NCBI GenBank assembly: GCA_023390155.1
Contig: JAEWDJ010000322.1
Coordinates: 1 to 7,061 of the forward strand
Direction: 5' to 3'
Source: Actinomycetes bacterium
GTDB lineage: Bacteria; Actinomycetota; Actinomycetes; Actinomycetales; Microbacteriaceae
DNA length: 7,061 bases
Every line of letters starts with the position of its first letter. The first letter of the stretch is position 1. Below, piece after piece: positions 1 through 6,474 of this stretch. Made by a program: the position numbers and the translations under genes. Below the pieces are notes generated by a model. It did no database searches, was not told the DNA's origin, and saw only the letters and a list, made by a program, of their open reading frames with translations.

Positions 1-372
1 GGCCACGTCCACCTCCAGGTCGGCGACATCCCCACCGCCCGCGCCTTCTACGTCGACGCCCTCGGCTTCGAGTCCACCCTCTCCGAGTTCCGCGGCGCCC
101 TCTTCGCCTCCGCCGGCGGCTACCACCACCACATCGCCATGAACGTCTGGAACAGCGCCGGCTCCGGCCCCCGCGCCGCCAGCCTCGGCCTCGGCGACGT
201 CGCCATCACCGTCCCGTCCCGCGACGACCTCGACGCGCTTGCCGCCCGGCTGCGCGAGCGGCGCGTGCCGTTCGTCGACGACGGGCGGGCGATCGTGGTC
301 GCGGACCCGTGGGGGACGCAGGTGACGGTGGCGGTGCCGGGTGGGACCGTGGGGGATGTGCTGGGGGTCTGA
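1..372 (+). CDS. VOC/glyoxalase-fold protein, C-terminal part (5' truncated)
   Basis: The reading frame is open from base 1, so the start lies outside the window; 123 codons and a TGA stop remain. The visible part is one vicinal-oxygen-chelate (VOC) module. It starts with GHVHLQVGDI, the first beta strand with a candidate metal-binding His, followed by the ARAFYVDALGFE helix. Next come GGYHHHIAMNVW (about residues 40-50) and a closing strand pair with ADPWGTQVTV (about 102-111). The GGYHHHI-N-W signature resembles the second domain of CatE-like catechol 2,3-dioxygenase family proteins, which bind a divalent metal. The missing N-terminal part could hold a first VOC domain, which would settle whether it is CatE-like; substrate and reaction cannot be read from this part. 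The gene converges on the 81-aa gene with one base between their stops. Codons switch from almost all C-ending to mostly G-ending at about base 235. Confidence 0.85.
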   Translation, partial: GHVHLQVGDIPTARAFYVDALGFESTLSEFRGALFASAGGYHHHIAMNVWNSAGSGPRAASLGLGDVAITVPSRDDLDALAARLRERRVPFVDDGRAIVVADPWGTQVTVAVPGGTVGDVLGV

Positions 373-373
373 G

Positions 374-619
374 TCAGGCCGCGTATACGGCGCCCACTGG
401 CCATTCGCCTGTAGCCAGGAACTTCTTGCGCACGGCATAGGCGGCTGCTGCGGCATGCTCTTCGTGAGCGCTCTCGCCTTCGATGAACCACGAATCCGGG
501 TCGTCGACGTCGAACCCGAGGCGTCCCTCGAAGTTGTCGTGCATCTCCGCCCCGAAATCGTAGAAGACGCGGGCATCGTCGTCCATCAGGACCCTCTTCG
601 CGTAAACCAGCACGGCCAT
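374..619 (-). CDS. Small acidic hypothetical protein, downstream partner of the WXG100-like gene
   Basis: The 81-aa product is not one I can name. It starts with a hydrophobic strand and basic turn (MAVLVYAKRV). An Asp/Glu-rich middle follows (DDDARVFYDFGAEMHDNFE, then DVDDPDSWFIEGE), then an alanine-rich helix (about residues 51-69) and the end GEWPVGAVYAA. It has no signal peptide, membrane segment or cysteine, so a soluble cytoplasmic alpha/beta protein is likely. A GAGGAG ribosome site (bases 625-630) lies 5 nt from the ATG and overlaps the last codons of the WXG100-like gene, whose stop is 9 bases upstream; the two are very likely co-transcribed. Seventeen of 81 codons end in A or T, against 3 of 123 in the neighbouring VOC gene, which suggests a different history. 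The position would suit an immunity or accessory protein for a secreted effector, but no motif supports that. Confidence 0.72.
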   Translation of the reverse strand: MAVLVYAKRVLMDDDARVFYDFGAEMHDNFEGRLGFDVDDPDSWFIEGESAHEEHAAAAAYAVRKKFLATGEWPVGAVYAA

Positions 620-628
620 CTCTGCTCC

Positions 629-1243
629 TCAGTCTCCGTCGACGACCTGCGAGATCGCGTCGCGGACGAGGTCGTGCACGACCTGCACCAGCTGGGAGGC
701 GACCTCCAGGCCGCCCGCGATCGCATTGGCCCAGTCCCCGGTGGAGCGGAGGTGGGCGATGGTGTCGCCGGCGAACGCGAGGTAGGCGTCGACGGTGGCG
801 CCGGAGAGGGTGTCGAGGTCGTGGGTGCGGCGGGCGAAGGTGTCGGCACTGTCGTGCAGCTGTGTGGCGATGTTGCGCCAGGTCTGGGCGAACGCGGCGA
901 CTTCGGCGGCGTCGCCGGTGATGTCGTTCAGCCACCCTTTGAGGGGTTCGACATGGTCGAGGACCCAGCCGAGGCCGTTGGCGATCAGGGTCCCGATCGG
1001 GTCGACGATCATCGCGGCGGTGTCCAGGGCGGCGGAGAACGCGGCGATGCCGCCGTCGATCCAGTTGCCGGAGGCGACGGCGTCGACGAGGGCCTGGCCG
1101 TCCTCGATCAGGTAGGCGCCGGAGAACGGGCTCGTGGTGTCCACCGCGGACGCGACGAGCGGGTGCACCCCGCCGGCGTCACCTCTCGACGATCTCGAGA
1201 TGACCGAACGCTGTCCTGATGGATCGAACCACGCGTCGAACAT
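629..1243 (-). CDS. WXG100-like / ESX (type VII) secretion N-terminal module, stand-alone
   Basis: A 204-aa, mostly helical, Ala/Asp-rich protein. After a short N-terminal stretch (MFDAWFDPSG) come amphipathic helices: SGAYLIEDGQALVDAVASGNWIDG (about 41-64), a long helix to VDPIGTLIANGLGWVLDHVEPLKGWL (80-105), then FAQTWRNIATQLHDSADTF (118-136) and TLSGATVDAYLAFAG (145-159). This order (IEDGQALVDAV, DPIGTL, HVEPL, a TWRNIA helix and a W/L-x-G turn before DAY) matches, from memory, the N-terminal trafficking region of large actinobacterial type VII polymorphic toxins. The expected WxG turn reads LSG. There is no N-terminal signal peptide. In full-length proteins a linker and toxin domain would follow; here the protein ends at VVDGD and no other frame continues it. 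I chose the second ATG because GGAGGGGG lies 5 nt upstream; the upstream ATG (residues MEGDP added) would place that site inside the gene. It heads a probable operon with the 81-aa gene. Confidence 0.68.
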   Translation of the reverse strand: MFDAWFDPSGQRSVISRSSRGDAGGVHPLVASAVDTTSPFSGAYLIEDGQALVDAVASGNWIDGGIAAFSAALDTAAMIVDPIGTLIANGLGWVLDHVEPLKGWLNDITGDAAEVAAFAQTWRNIATQLHDSADTFARRTHDLDTLSGATVDAYLAFAGDTIAHLRSTGDWANAIAGGLEVASQLVQVVHDLVRDAISQVVDGD

Positions 1244-1437
1244 CGGATCCCCCTCCATCCGCCGACGAACTCGGCCGAGGATGGGCGCGAATCACTAAGC
1301 GGTTGGATCAGGTTCCCGCTCGATGGGGAGGCGGGGTGGCCGCGTGGCGCACAAGCAGTGCGGAGAGCCCCTGATCTGCGTGCGCCGAGACTGAATCGCC
1401 GTGCACCGCCCGTGGAGCTCGCAGCCCCGTTCAGGCC
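1244..1437. other. Intergenic region between nhaA 3' end and the WXG100-like operon
   Basis: This 194-bp stretch contains no convincing gene. It must hold the promoter of the minus-strand WXG100-like operon and the end of the nhaA transcript. On the minus strand GGGAAC (1317-1312) precedes a TTAGTGATT stretch (1298-1290), loosely like an ECF-type promoter but with a poor -10, so I do not call it. Two weak structures are visible: CTCGGCCGAG (1270-1279), a 10-bp palindrome, and GGCGCAC (1346-1352), which can pair with GTGCGCC (1380-1386). CGCAC (1348-1352) can pair instead with the nearer GTGCG (1358-1362). Neither is followed by a T run, so no intrinsic terminator can be claimed. Confidence 0.4.
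1249..1256 (-). promoter_or_regulatory. Shine-Dalgarno site deciding the WXG100-like start
   Basis: On the minus strand these bases read GGAGGGGG, a near-ideal anti-16S match, 5 nt before the ATG at 1243-1241. An in-frame ATG at 1258-1256 overlaps its upstream edge and has no comparable site of its own, so initiation at 1243 is favoured. Confidence 0.7.
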
Positions 1438-3324
1438 TCACGACCCCGCAGGAACCTCCCCCGCCCCCGTCTCCTGCAACGCCCGGATCAACGACCGCGC
1501 GTCATACGGCCCCCCGTGCCGCCGCCCGGTGATGTAGAAGGTCGGCACGGCCGTGATGTCCATCGCCTCGGCGTCGAGCATGTCGTCGCGGACGCGGGCG
1601 GTGACCTCGGCGGAGGAGAGGTCGGCCTCGAAGCGGTTGACGTCGAGGCCGAGTTCTTCGGCGCGGCGGAGGATGTCGGAGGGGAGCTGGTGCTCCTGGT
1701 CGTCGAAGAGGCTGCGTTCGAACTCGAAGAACTTGCCCTGGCGGGCCGCCGCCTCGGAGGCTTCGGCGGCGGCGAGGGCGTTGGGGTGGAAGCGGGTGAG
1801 CGGGGCGTGGCGCCAGACGTAGCGGACGCTGTCGCCGAGCTGAGCCCGGACCTCCGCGACCGAGCCGGTGGCCTTGAGGCAGAAGCCGCACTGGAAGTCG
1901 CCGTACTCGACGAGGGTGAGTGGGGCGTTCGGGTCGCCGAAGACGTGGTCGCGGGCGGGGTCGACCGGGCGCACCAGGGTGGCGCCGGCCTCCATCTTCG
2001 GGTGACGGGCGTCGGAGATGCGGAAGATGATCGTGGCGACGACGAAGGCGATCACGGTGGCGGCGAGCACGCCGACGCGGGCGGCGTTCTGGGCGGTCTC
2101 GTCGGGGATGGCGATGTCGACGATGAAGAGCGAGATGGTGAAGCCGATGCCGCACAGCGCCGCGCCGCCGGCGAGCCGGTCAGCGGTCAGGCCGGGGCCG
2201 AAGTCGCCGATCTTCAGGGTCTTCATGACCAGCGTGGAGCCGAAGACGCCGACGAACTTGCCGACGACGAGGCCGGCGACCACGCCCCAGGCGATGGGCG
2301 AGACGAGGGCTCCCGCGAGGATCTCGCCGTCGAGCCGCACGCCGGCGTTCGCGAGCGCGAAGAGCGGGAGCACGACGTAGGCGACGTACGGCGACCACGC
2401 CGACTGCAGGCGCTCGTTGATCGAGATGGACTCGCGGAGGCTGTTGGCGGCGCCGCGGGCGTACTCGGTGTTCGGCGACTGGCGGAAGGTGCGGGCGAGG
2501 TCGAGGGCGTGCTCCACGTCGCGCCGGTCGGGGCGGTACACGGGGATGAGCAGCGCGATCGCCACGCCGGCGAGGGTCGGGTGCACGCCGGAGGCGAGGA
2601 ACGCCAGCCACACGATCACCGCGAGCGTCGCGTAGACGGGGCCGCGCCCGGCCTTCAGGTACCGGGTCAGGTAGACGCCGGCCAGGCCGACCGCCGCGAC
2701 GATCAGCGGGAGGGGCGTGAAGTCCTGCGTGTAGACGAGGGCGATGATCGAGAGGGCGCCGATGTCGTCGACCACGGCGAGCGCGAGCAGGAAGATGCGC
2801 AGCCGCCCGGTGGCGTGCGGGCCGACGAGCGCGAGCGCGCCGACCAGGAAGGCGGTGTCCGAGGAGATCACGATGCCCCACGCGTGCTCCTGGCCGGTGC
2901 CCGCGGCGAACAGCACGAAGATCAGCGCCGGGACCGCGAGGCCGAAGAGCGCGGCGACCACCGGCACGACGGCGCGCGACCAGCTGGTCAGCTCGCCGAT
3001 CGCGAACTCGCGCCGCACCTCCAGCCCCACGGTGAAGAAGAAGATCGCCATGAGGGCGTCGTTGACGAGTGCGTGCAGGGTGAAGTCGAGGTGCAGCTCC
3101 CCGAGGCCGAGGGTGAGGTGCGTCTCCCAGAAGGCCTCGTAGCCGGCGAACGAGATGTTCGCCCACACGATGGCGACGACCGTCGCGGCGAGCAGCAGGA
3201 GGGCGCCGATGCGGCTGCGGCCGGCGGCGCGGAAGCGTTCGGCGAGCGTGGGACGCCGGTCGTGGGAGGCGCCGCTCTGCTCGGGGTCGGGCGAACGCTG
3301 GATGAGGGTCAGGTTGGTGGTCAC
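1438..3324 (-). CDS. nhaA: NhaA-family Na+/H+ antiporter fused to a C-terminal DsbA-like thioredoxin domain
   Basis: A 628-aa fusion. Residues about 38-435 are a complete NhaA antiporter of roughly 11-12 membrane segments, which exchanges cytoplasmic Na+ (or Li+) for external protons. Residues equivalent to the E. coli ones are present: D156 in SSDTAF (D133), D186-D187 in LAVVDDIGA (D163-D164) and K356 in GLVVGKFVG (K300). GGAALCGIGFTISLF (386-400) is also typical. Residues about 455-620 form a DsbA/thioredoxin_4-like domain with the redox motif C479-G-F-C482 in GDFQCGFCLK and the cis-proline loop TAVPTFYITG (P594 after V593). The only cysteines are 391, 479 and 482. NhaA-DsbA fusions are known in actinobacteria, so this is not a chimera of assembly. 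The start is GTG (minus-strand bases 3324-3322), with GGGAG at 3339-3335, 10 nt upstream. It is monocistronic as far as visible. NhaA N and C termini are cytoplasmic in E. coli, which puts the thioredoxin fold inside the cell. The partner of the redox domain is unknown. Confidence 0.95.
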   Translation of the reverse strand: MTTNLTLIQRSPDPEQSGASHDRRPTLAERFRAAGRSRIGALLLLAATVVAIVWANISFAGYEAFWETHLTLGLGELHLDFTLHALVNDALMAIFFFTVGLEVRREFAIGELTSWSRAVVPVVAALFGLAVPALIFVLFAAGTGQEHAWGIVISSDTAFLVGALALVGPHATGRLRIFLLALAVVDDIGALSIIALVYTQDFTPLPLIVAAVGLAGVYLTRYLKAGRGPVYATLAVIVWLAFLASGVHPTLAGVAIALLIPVYRPDRRDVEHALDLARTFRQSPNTEYARGAANSLRESISINERLQSAWSPYVAYVVLPLFALANAGVRLDGEILAGALVSPIAWGVVAGLVVGKFVGVFGSTLVMKTLKIGDFGPGLTADRLAGGAALCGIGFTISLFIVDIAIPDETAQNAARVGVLAATVIAFVVATIIFRISDARHPKMEAGATLVRPVDPARDHVFGDPNAPLTLVEYGDFQCGFCLKATGSVAEVRAQLGDSVRYVWRHAPLTRFHPNALAAAEASEAAARQGKFFEFERSLFDDQEHQLPSDILRRAEELGLDVNRFEADLSSAEVTARVRDDMLDAEAMDITAVPTFYITGRRHGGPYDARSLIRALQETGAGEVPAGS

Positions 3325-3369
3325 GCGGAGAGGACTCCCGTCGGGGGCTGCGGGTGTTTCGGGTGCTGC

Positions 3370-3384
3370 GTGAGACTATCTCAC
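3370..3384. promoter_or_regulatory. Perfect inverted repeat GTGAGA-CTA-TCTCAC upstream of nhaA
   Basis: Two 6-bp arms with a 3-bp spacer lie 45-60 bp upstream of the nhaA GTG. On the minus strand the centre reads TAGTCT (3378-3373), a possible -10 hexamer, so a protein bound here would cover the nhaA promoter. I find no good -35 at the usual distance, so promoter status is uncertain. The symmetric sequence is directly visible; the operator role is inferred. Confidence 0.4.
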
Positions 3385-3425
3385 CGCGAACGCGGCGCGA
3401 GCACCAGAGGTGGATCGGTCGCGCA

Positions 3426-3450
3426 GGACTCGTCGTCGACGGGTGAGTCC
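3426..3450. repeat. Inverted repeat GGACTC-N13-GAGTCC
   Basis: Perfect 6-bp arms enclose 13 bases that contain the palindrome GTCGAC. It sits between nhaA and the acetyltransferase gene, just upstream of the latter's putative -10. It could be an operator or an RNA stem-loop in a longer transcript; no T run follows, so it is not a standard terminator. Confidence 0.3.
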
Positions 3451-3460
3451 GCGACGCTGG

Positions 3461-3475
3461 CACACTGGAGGTGTG
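3461..3475 (+). promoter_or_regulatory. CACAC-TGGAG-GTGTG: candidate -10/leaderless start element of the GNAT gene
   Basis: The stretch is a perfect inverted repeat (5-bp arms, 5-bp spacer). CACACT (3461-3466) could serve as a -10 hexamer; transcription starting about 7 bases downstream would begin at the GTG at 3473, which is in frame with the acetyltransferase. This would give a leaderless product 16 residues longer than the one called here. The -35 is not recognisable, so this is only a candidate. Confidence 0.33.
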
Positions 3476-3510
3476 ATCGCAGACCTTCTCCTCCCGGCAC
3501 GGCTGATCGT

Positions 3511-3517
3511 GGAGGAG
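3511..3517 (+). promoter_or_regulatory. Shine-Dalgarno site deciding the GNAT start
   Basis: GGAGGAG lies 3 nt before the ATG at 3521 (5 nt counting from the GGAGG core). The conserved GNAT fold begins directly at this ATG with MSVRRATPADL, so this site supports it over the upstream in-frame GTG at 3473. Confidence 0.6.
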
Positions 3518-3520
3518 CCG

Positions 3521-3985
3521 ATGAGCGTGCGACGAGCGACCCCGGCCGATCTCGACCCGATCATCGAGCTCCTCGCCGACGATCCCGTCAGCGCCGCGCG
3601 CGGGGATGTCGCGGCTTCAAGCGATCGATCCGCCTATGCCGCGGCGTTCGAGGCGATCCGGAGTGACGCGGCGAACGAGCTCGTCGTGGTCGAGGACCAG
3701 GCCGGGAGGATCGTCGGCACCCTGCAGCTCACGCGCATCCCCGGTCTGGCGCGCCGGGGGTCCACCCGACTGCTGGTGGAGGCGGTCCGGGTGTCGAGCT
3801 CCAGACGCTCCAGCGGCGTGGGAACGGCGCTGATGGGCTGGGTCCTCCGCCAGGCCGCAGCGAGCGTCGGCGCTGACCTGGTGCAGCTCACCTCGGACGC
3901 ACAGCGCGTGGACGCCCACCGGTTCTACGAGCGGCTGGGCTTCGTCGGTTCCCACATCGGCTTCAAGTACCCGGTGCACGGCTGA
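3521..3985 (+). CDS. GNAT-family N-acetyltransferase
   Basis: A 154-aa single-domain GCN5-related acetyltransferase, which moves an acetyl group from acetyl-CoA to an amine. The fold is easy to follow: first strand and helix SVRRATPADLDPIIELLADD (2-21); strands ELVVVEDQAGRIVGTLQLTRI; strand VEAVRVSS leading into the acetyl-CoA pyrophosphate loop RRSSGVGTALMGWVLRQAA (the R/Q-x-x-G-x-G/A type motif); then LVQLTSDAQRVDAHRFYERLGF, the usual C-terminal signature with the candidate catalytic Tyr of FYERLGF. Length is normal for the family. The substrate cannot be inferred. In-frame upstream starts exist (GTG at 3473, and a longer Arg-rich extension), but the ATG at 3521 has a strong ribosome site and fits the domain boundary. 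It is divergent from nhaA and converges on the MFS gene with 18 bp between stops and no terminator hairpin. Confidence 0.9.
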   Translation: MSVRRATPADLDPIIELLADDPVSAARGDVAASSDRSAYAAAFEAIRSDAANELVVVEDQAGRIVGTLQLTRIPGLARRGSTRLLVEAVRVSSSRRSSGVGTALMGWVLRQAAASVGADLVQLTSDAQRVDAHRFYERLGFVGSHIGFKYPVHG

Positions 3986-4003
3986 CGATGCCGTTCAGCG
4001 CCC

Positions 4004-5344
4004 CTACGACTCCACCGCCGCCGTCTCCGGCGCCCCCCGGTACTCCGCCGACAGGAGCCGGTACGACCTGGTCGTGAACGCGAGCAGGGCCAGGACGACC
4101 ATGGCGAGGCCCGAGAACAGGAAGACGAGGGCGATGCCCCGCGCGCTGCCCTCGCCGAGCAGCCAGCCCCAGGTGGCCTCCCCCGCGCCCGACTCCATGT
4201 ACGGGATGATCAGGAACTGCGCGAGCGGCGCGATCAGGAAGGCGGTGATCGGCGCCGCCGCCGACTCGAACGCCTGGGCGAAGCCGAAGACGCGGCCCTG
4301 GCGGGTGAACGGCACGACCTTCTGGATGACGGTCTGCTCCGACGCCTCCACCGCGGGGATCAGGGTCATGTAGAGCCAGATTCCCGCGAGGTACAGCAGC
4401 CACCATTCGCGGATGGTGAAGAGCGCGCCGAGCACGCCCATGACCGCCACGAGGAGCAGCATCGTGCGGATCGGGTTGCGGCCGAGGCCGAACCGCGCCA
4501 CGATCAGGCCGCCGACGATGAAGCCGGTGGAGGAGATCCCGAGCACCACGCCCCACCACTCGACGGCGAAGAGCTCGAGGCCGTACGGGTCCATCAGCGC
4601 CATGTAGACGCCGCCGATGAGGTTGTTGAAGGTCGAGAAGATGATGAGCGCGAACAGGCCCGGCGCGCCGCGGATCGCGCGGATGCTGCCGCGCAGGTCC
4701 ATCGCGGGGGCGGCTCCGTCCTCGGTCTGCGGCTGTTCCTCCGGGATGCGTAGGAAGAGGAGGTGCGCCAGGGCCGCGGCGGTCAGCAGGATGGCGATGA
4801 CGAGCGTCCACCCCATCCCGAGCAGCCCGATCGCGAGCCCGCTGAACACGCTCGTGACGATGAACGCCACGCCCTGGACGGTGCCGACCAGCCCGTTCGC
4901 ATTCGCATGCCGTTCGACCGGGACGAGCAGCGTCACGGTGGTCGACAGCGCGATGTTGCGCATGTTCTCCACCACCGAGCCGAACAGGATCACTCCCGCG
5001 AACACCCAGAACATCGGTCCGCCGAGGTCGACGAGCGCCGACTCCGGGAACACGAGGTAGAGGGCACCGGCCACCGCGAAGGCGACCAGGGTCACCGTCC
5101 CGGCGAACAGCATGACCTGGTACTTGCGGTGCCGGTCCACGATCGTGCCGAAGAGGATGGAGAACACCGCGACGAGCAGCATGTAGGCGCCGCCCACGAT
5201 GCCCGTCGCGAGCACCGACCGCGTCTCGAGGTACACCCAGAACGTCAGCGCGAACCAGAGGAACGACGTCGTCACGTTGGCCACGGCCGTGTTGACCAGC
5301 ACCTGGACGAAGGTGCGGGCGCCGGCGGTGGACGACTCCGTCAT
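4004..5344 (-). CDS. MFS efflux transporter (MefA/macrolide-efflux-like)
   Basis: A 446-aa, 12-segment major facilitator protein, full length for the family. The N half carries motif A between segments 2 and 3 as GTIVDRHRKYQ (66-76). A charged central loop (about 199-226, PEEQPQTEDGAAP) separates the halves. QKVVPFTRQGRVFGFAQAFESAAAPI (341-366) is the segment-10 region shared with MefA-like and MFS_3 exporters. E126 and N127/N130 in SVVENMRNIAL lie within a predicted membrane helix. The likely role is proton-driven drug or metabolite export; the substrate is not readable. It starts at an ATG with only a G-rich, weak ribosome site (GGGGG close to the start). The upstream membrane-protein gene ends 40 nt before it on the same strand, so the two probably form an operon under the divergent MarR regulator. 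The 3' end is rich in G-ending codons (16 of the last 18). Confidence 0.9.
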   Translation of the reverse strand: MTESSTAGARTFVQVLVNTAVANVTTSFLWFALTFWVYLETRSVLATGIVGGAYMLLVAVFSILFGTIVDRHRKYQVMLFAGTVTLVAFAVAGALYLVFPESALVDLGGPMFWVFAGVILFGSVVENMRNIALSTTVTLLVPVERHANANGLVGTVQGVAFIVTSVFSGLAIGLLGMGWTLVIAILLTAAALAHLLFLRIPEEQPQTEDGAAPAMDLRGSIRAIRGAPGLFALIIFSTFNNLIGGVYMALMDPYGLELFAVEWWGVVLGISSTGFIVGGLIVARFGLGRNPIRTMLLLVAVMGVLGALFTIREWWLLYLAGIWLYMTLIPAVEASEQTVIQKVVPFTRQGRVFGFAQAFESAAAPITAFLIAPLAQFLIIPYMESGAGEATWGWLLGEGSARGIALVFLFSGLAMVVLALLAFTTRSYRLLSAEYRGAPETAAVES

Positions 5345-5384
5345 GCCCCCGAGGGTACGGCACCGGCGGGCGCCTGTCAGCGGG

Positions 5385-6458
5385 TCAGGCGGCGACCACC
5401 GCCTCCTCCTCCTCGGGCGTGACCAGCCGCGCCTCGTCGGCGAGCCGCGCGCGGCGGGCGCTCAGGAGGTGCGTGACGACGACGAGCAGGATGCCGGCGG
5501 CCGCCCAGAGCGCGAGGCGCAGCCCGGCGAAGCCGAACACCTCGCCCGGGAAGTAGGTGAGGGCGCGTGCGGCCTCCAGCCAGGCGGCGCCGTTCCAGAA
5601 CGTGTTGAGCCCCGAGAACAGCGCGGGCGAGAGCACGGCCTGGAAGATGCCGCCCGAGCTGGTGAAGTTCAGCATGACGAAGAGCATCGTCAGGACCGGC
5701 GTCGTCCACTTGCCGAGCACCGGGTGCAGCCCGATGCCGACGGTGACGATCCCGAACACGTAGAGGGCGCCGAGCAGCCAGATGCTCCATTCGTTGCCCG
5801 AGAGGACGCCGTAGATCGGGCCCGCCACGACGACCCCGATGCCCGCGACGACGAGCGACACCGCGCCGGCGACCGCGAACCTCCAGCCGATCGCGATGCG
5901 CGCGGTCACCGCCGCGACGGCGATCGCGCTCGCGTAGGAGCCGACGCTCAAGGCGACCAGCAGGAAGAACAGCCCCTGCCCGGTCCCGTCCTGCGGCCCG
6001 ACCGGGCGCACATCGTCGACGGTGACGGGGAGGTGCTGCTCGTAGGCGATCGGGAGGAGCAGCTTCTCCGCGGCGGAGGCGGTGGTCTCGGAGGCGGCGC
6101 TGGCGACGATGATCGTGGCGTGGTCGGCGGCGGTCTCGTAGGCGGCGGCGATGTCGCGGTGCTCGACGGCGGTGCGGGCGGCGGCGTCGTCGGCGATCGT
6201 CGTGACGTCCAGCTTCGCCGGCGCGGCGTCGTTGAGCTTCTGCGCGAACACCTCGGCGGCCGGGGTGTCCCCGACGATGGCGATCGGCAGGTCGTGCGGC
6301 TCCGGCTGGTGGAAGGCGCCGAGGTAGGCGAGCGCCATGCCCGCCGCGAGGAAGAGCGGGATCAGCAGGTGCGAGCCGAGCGCCATCCAGAACGGGGCGG
6401 CCGGCCAGAAGCTGCGACGGGGTGCGAGAGAGACGGGGACGATGCGGTGGGTGGACAT
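5385..6458 (-). CDS. DUF3533/YhgE-like (ABC-2 permease-like) membrane protein, MarR-linked
   Basis: A 357-aa membrane protein. A short cytoplasmic start is followed by segment 1 (about 27-48), then a soluble, probably extracytoplasmic domain (about 50-160: DLPIAIVGDTPAAEVFAQKLNDA, then alternating Ala/Asp/Thr helices). Five or so further segments follow (161-184, 192-213, 226-246, 252-272, 312-332), with the conserved-looking FTSSGGIFQAVLSP loop (265-278), then a cytoplasmic tail with EEEE (349-352). The one-segment, large loop, multi-segment plan and the SSGG-P region match DUF3533 / YhgE-Pip / ABC-2-type permease-like proteins. These often neighbour MarR or TetR regulators and efflux pumps; the transport activity itself is not well defined. 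No ATPase is encoded nearby, so it is not part of a complete ABC transporter here. I chose the ATG at 6458 because the frame upstream of it runs through the operators and into marR. It is likely the first gene of an operon with the MFS transporter and repressed by MarR. Confidence 0.83.
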   Translation of the reverse strand: MSTHRIVPVSLAPRRSFWPAAPFWMALGSHLLIPLFLAAGMALAYLGAFHQPEPHDLPIAIVGDTPAAEVFAQKLNDAAPAKLDVTTIADDAAARTAVEHRDIAAAYETAADHATIIVASAASETTASAAEKLLLPIAYEQHLPVTVDDVRPVGPQDGTGQGLFFLLVALSVGSYASAIAVAAVTARIAIGWRFAVAGAVSLVVAGIGVVVAGPIYGVLSGNEWSIWLLGALYVFGIVTVGIGLHPVLGKWTTPVLTMLFVMLNFTSSGGIFQAVLSPALFSGLNTFWNGAAWLEAARALTYFPGEVFGFAGLRLALWAAAGILLVVVTHLLSARRARLADEARLVTPEEEEAVVAA

Positions 6459-6474
6459 GGCGCCTAACGGTCGA

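Noticed and set aside
120..935. A 271-aa minus-strand frame spanning the VOC, 81-aa and WXG100-like genes
   Set aside because: It is Arg/Pro/His-rich and crosses three better supported genes; I checked it as a possible lost toxin domain and found nothing domain-like.
1184..1200. Inverted repeat TCTCGA-N5-TCGAGA inside the WXG100-like gene
   Set aside because: It lies within coding sequence near the 5' end; short arms like this are common in GC-rich DNA and nothing else marks it as an operator or insertion scar.
1516..3666. A 716-aa open frame on the plus strand, antisense to nhaA
   Set aside because: It is the mirror of a strongly biased GC-rich gene. Its translation is low-complexity (Gly, Glu, Asp, Arg and Val runs) with no fold, while the opposite strand encodes an intact NhaA-DsbA protein.
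3986..4003. A terminator between the convergent GNAT and MFS genes
   Set aside because: The 18-bp gap has no stem-loop or T run; the one-base gap at 373 has no room for one either.
3963..5363. A 466-aa minus-strand frame over the MFS gene
   Set aside because: It is an out-of-frame shadow of the transporter, Arg/Pro/His-rich and lacking membrane segments.
5199..6467. A 422-aa plus-strand frame antisense to the DUF3533-like gene
   Set aside because: The product is a highly charged Arg/Asp/Glu/Gly-rich sequence with no recognisable domain, as expected for an antisense frame in high-GC DNA.
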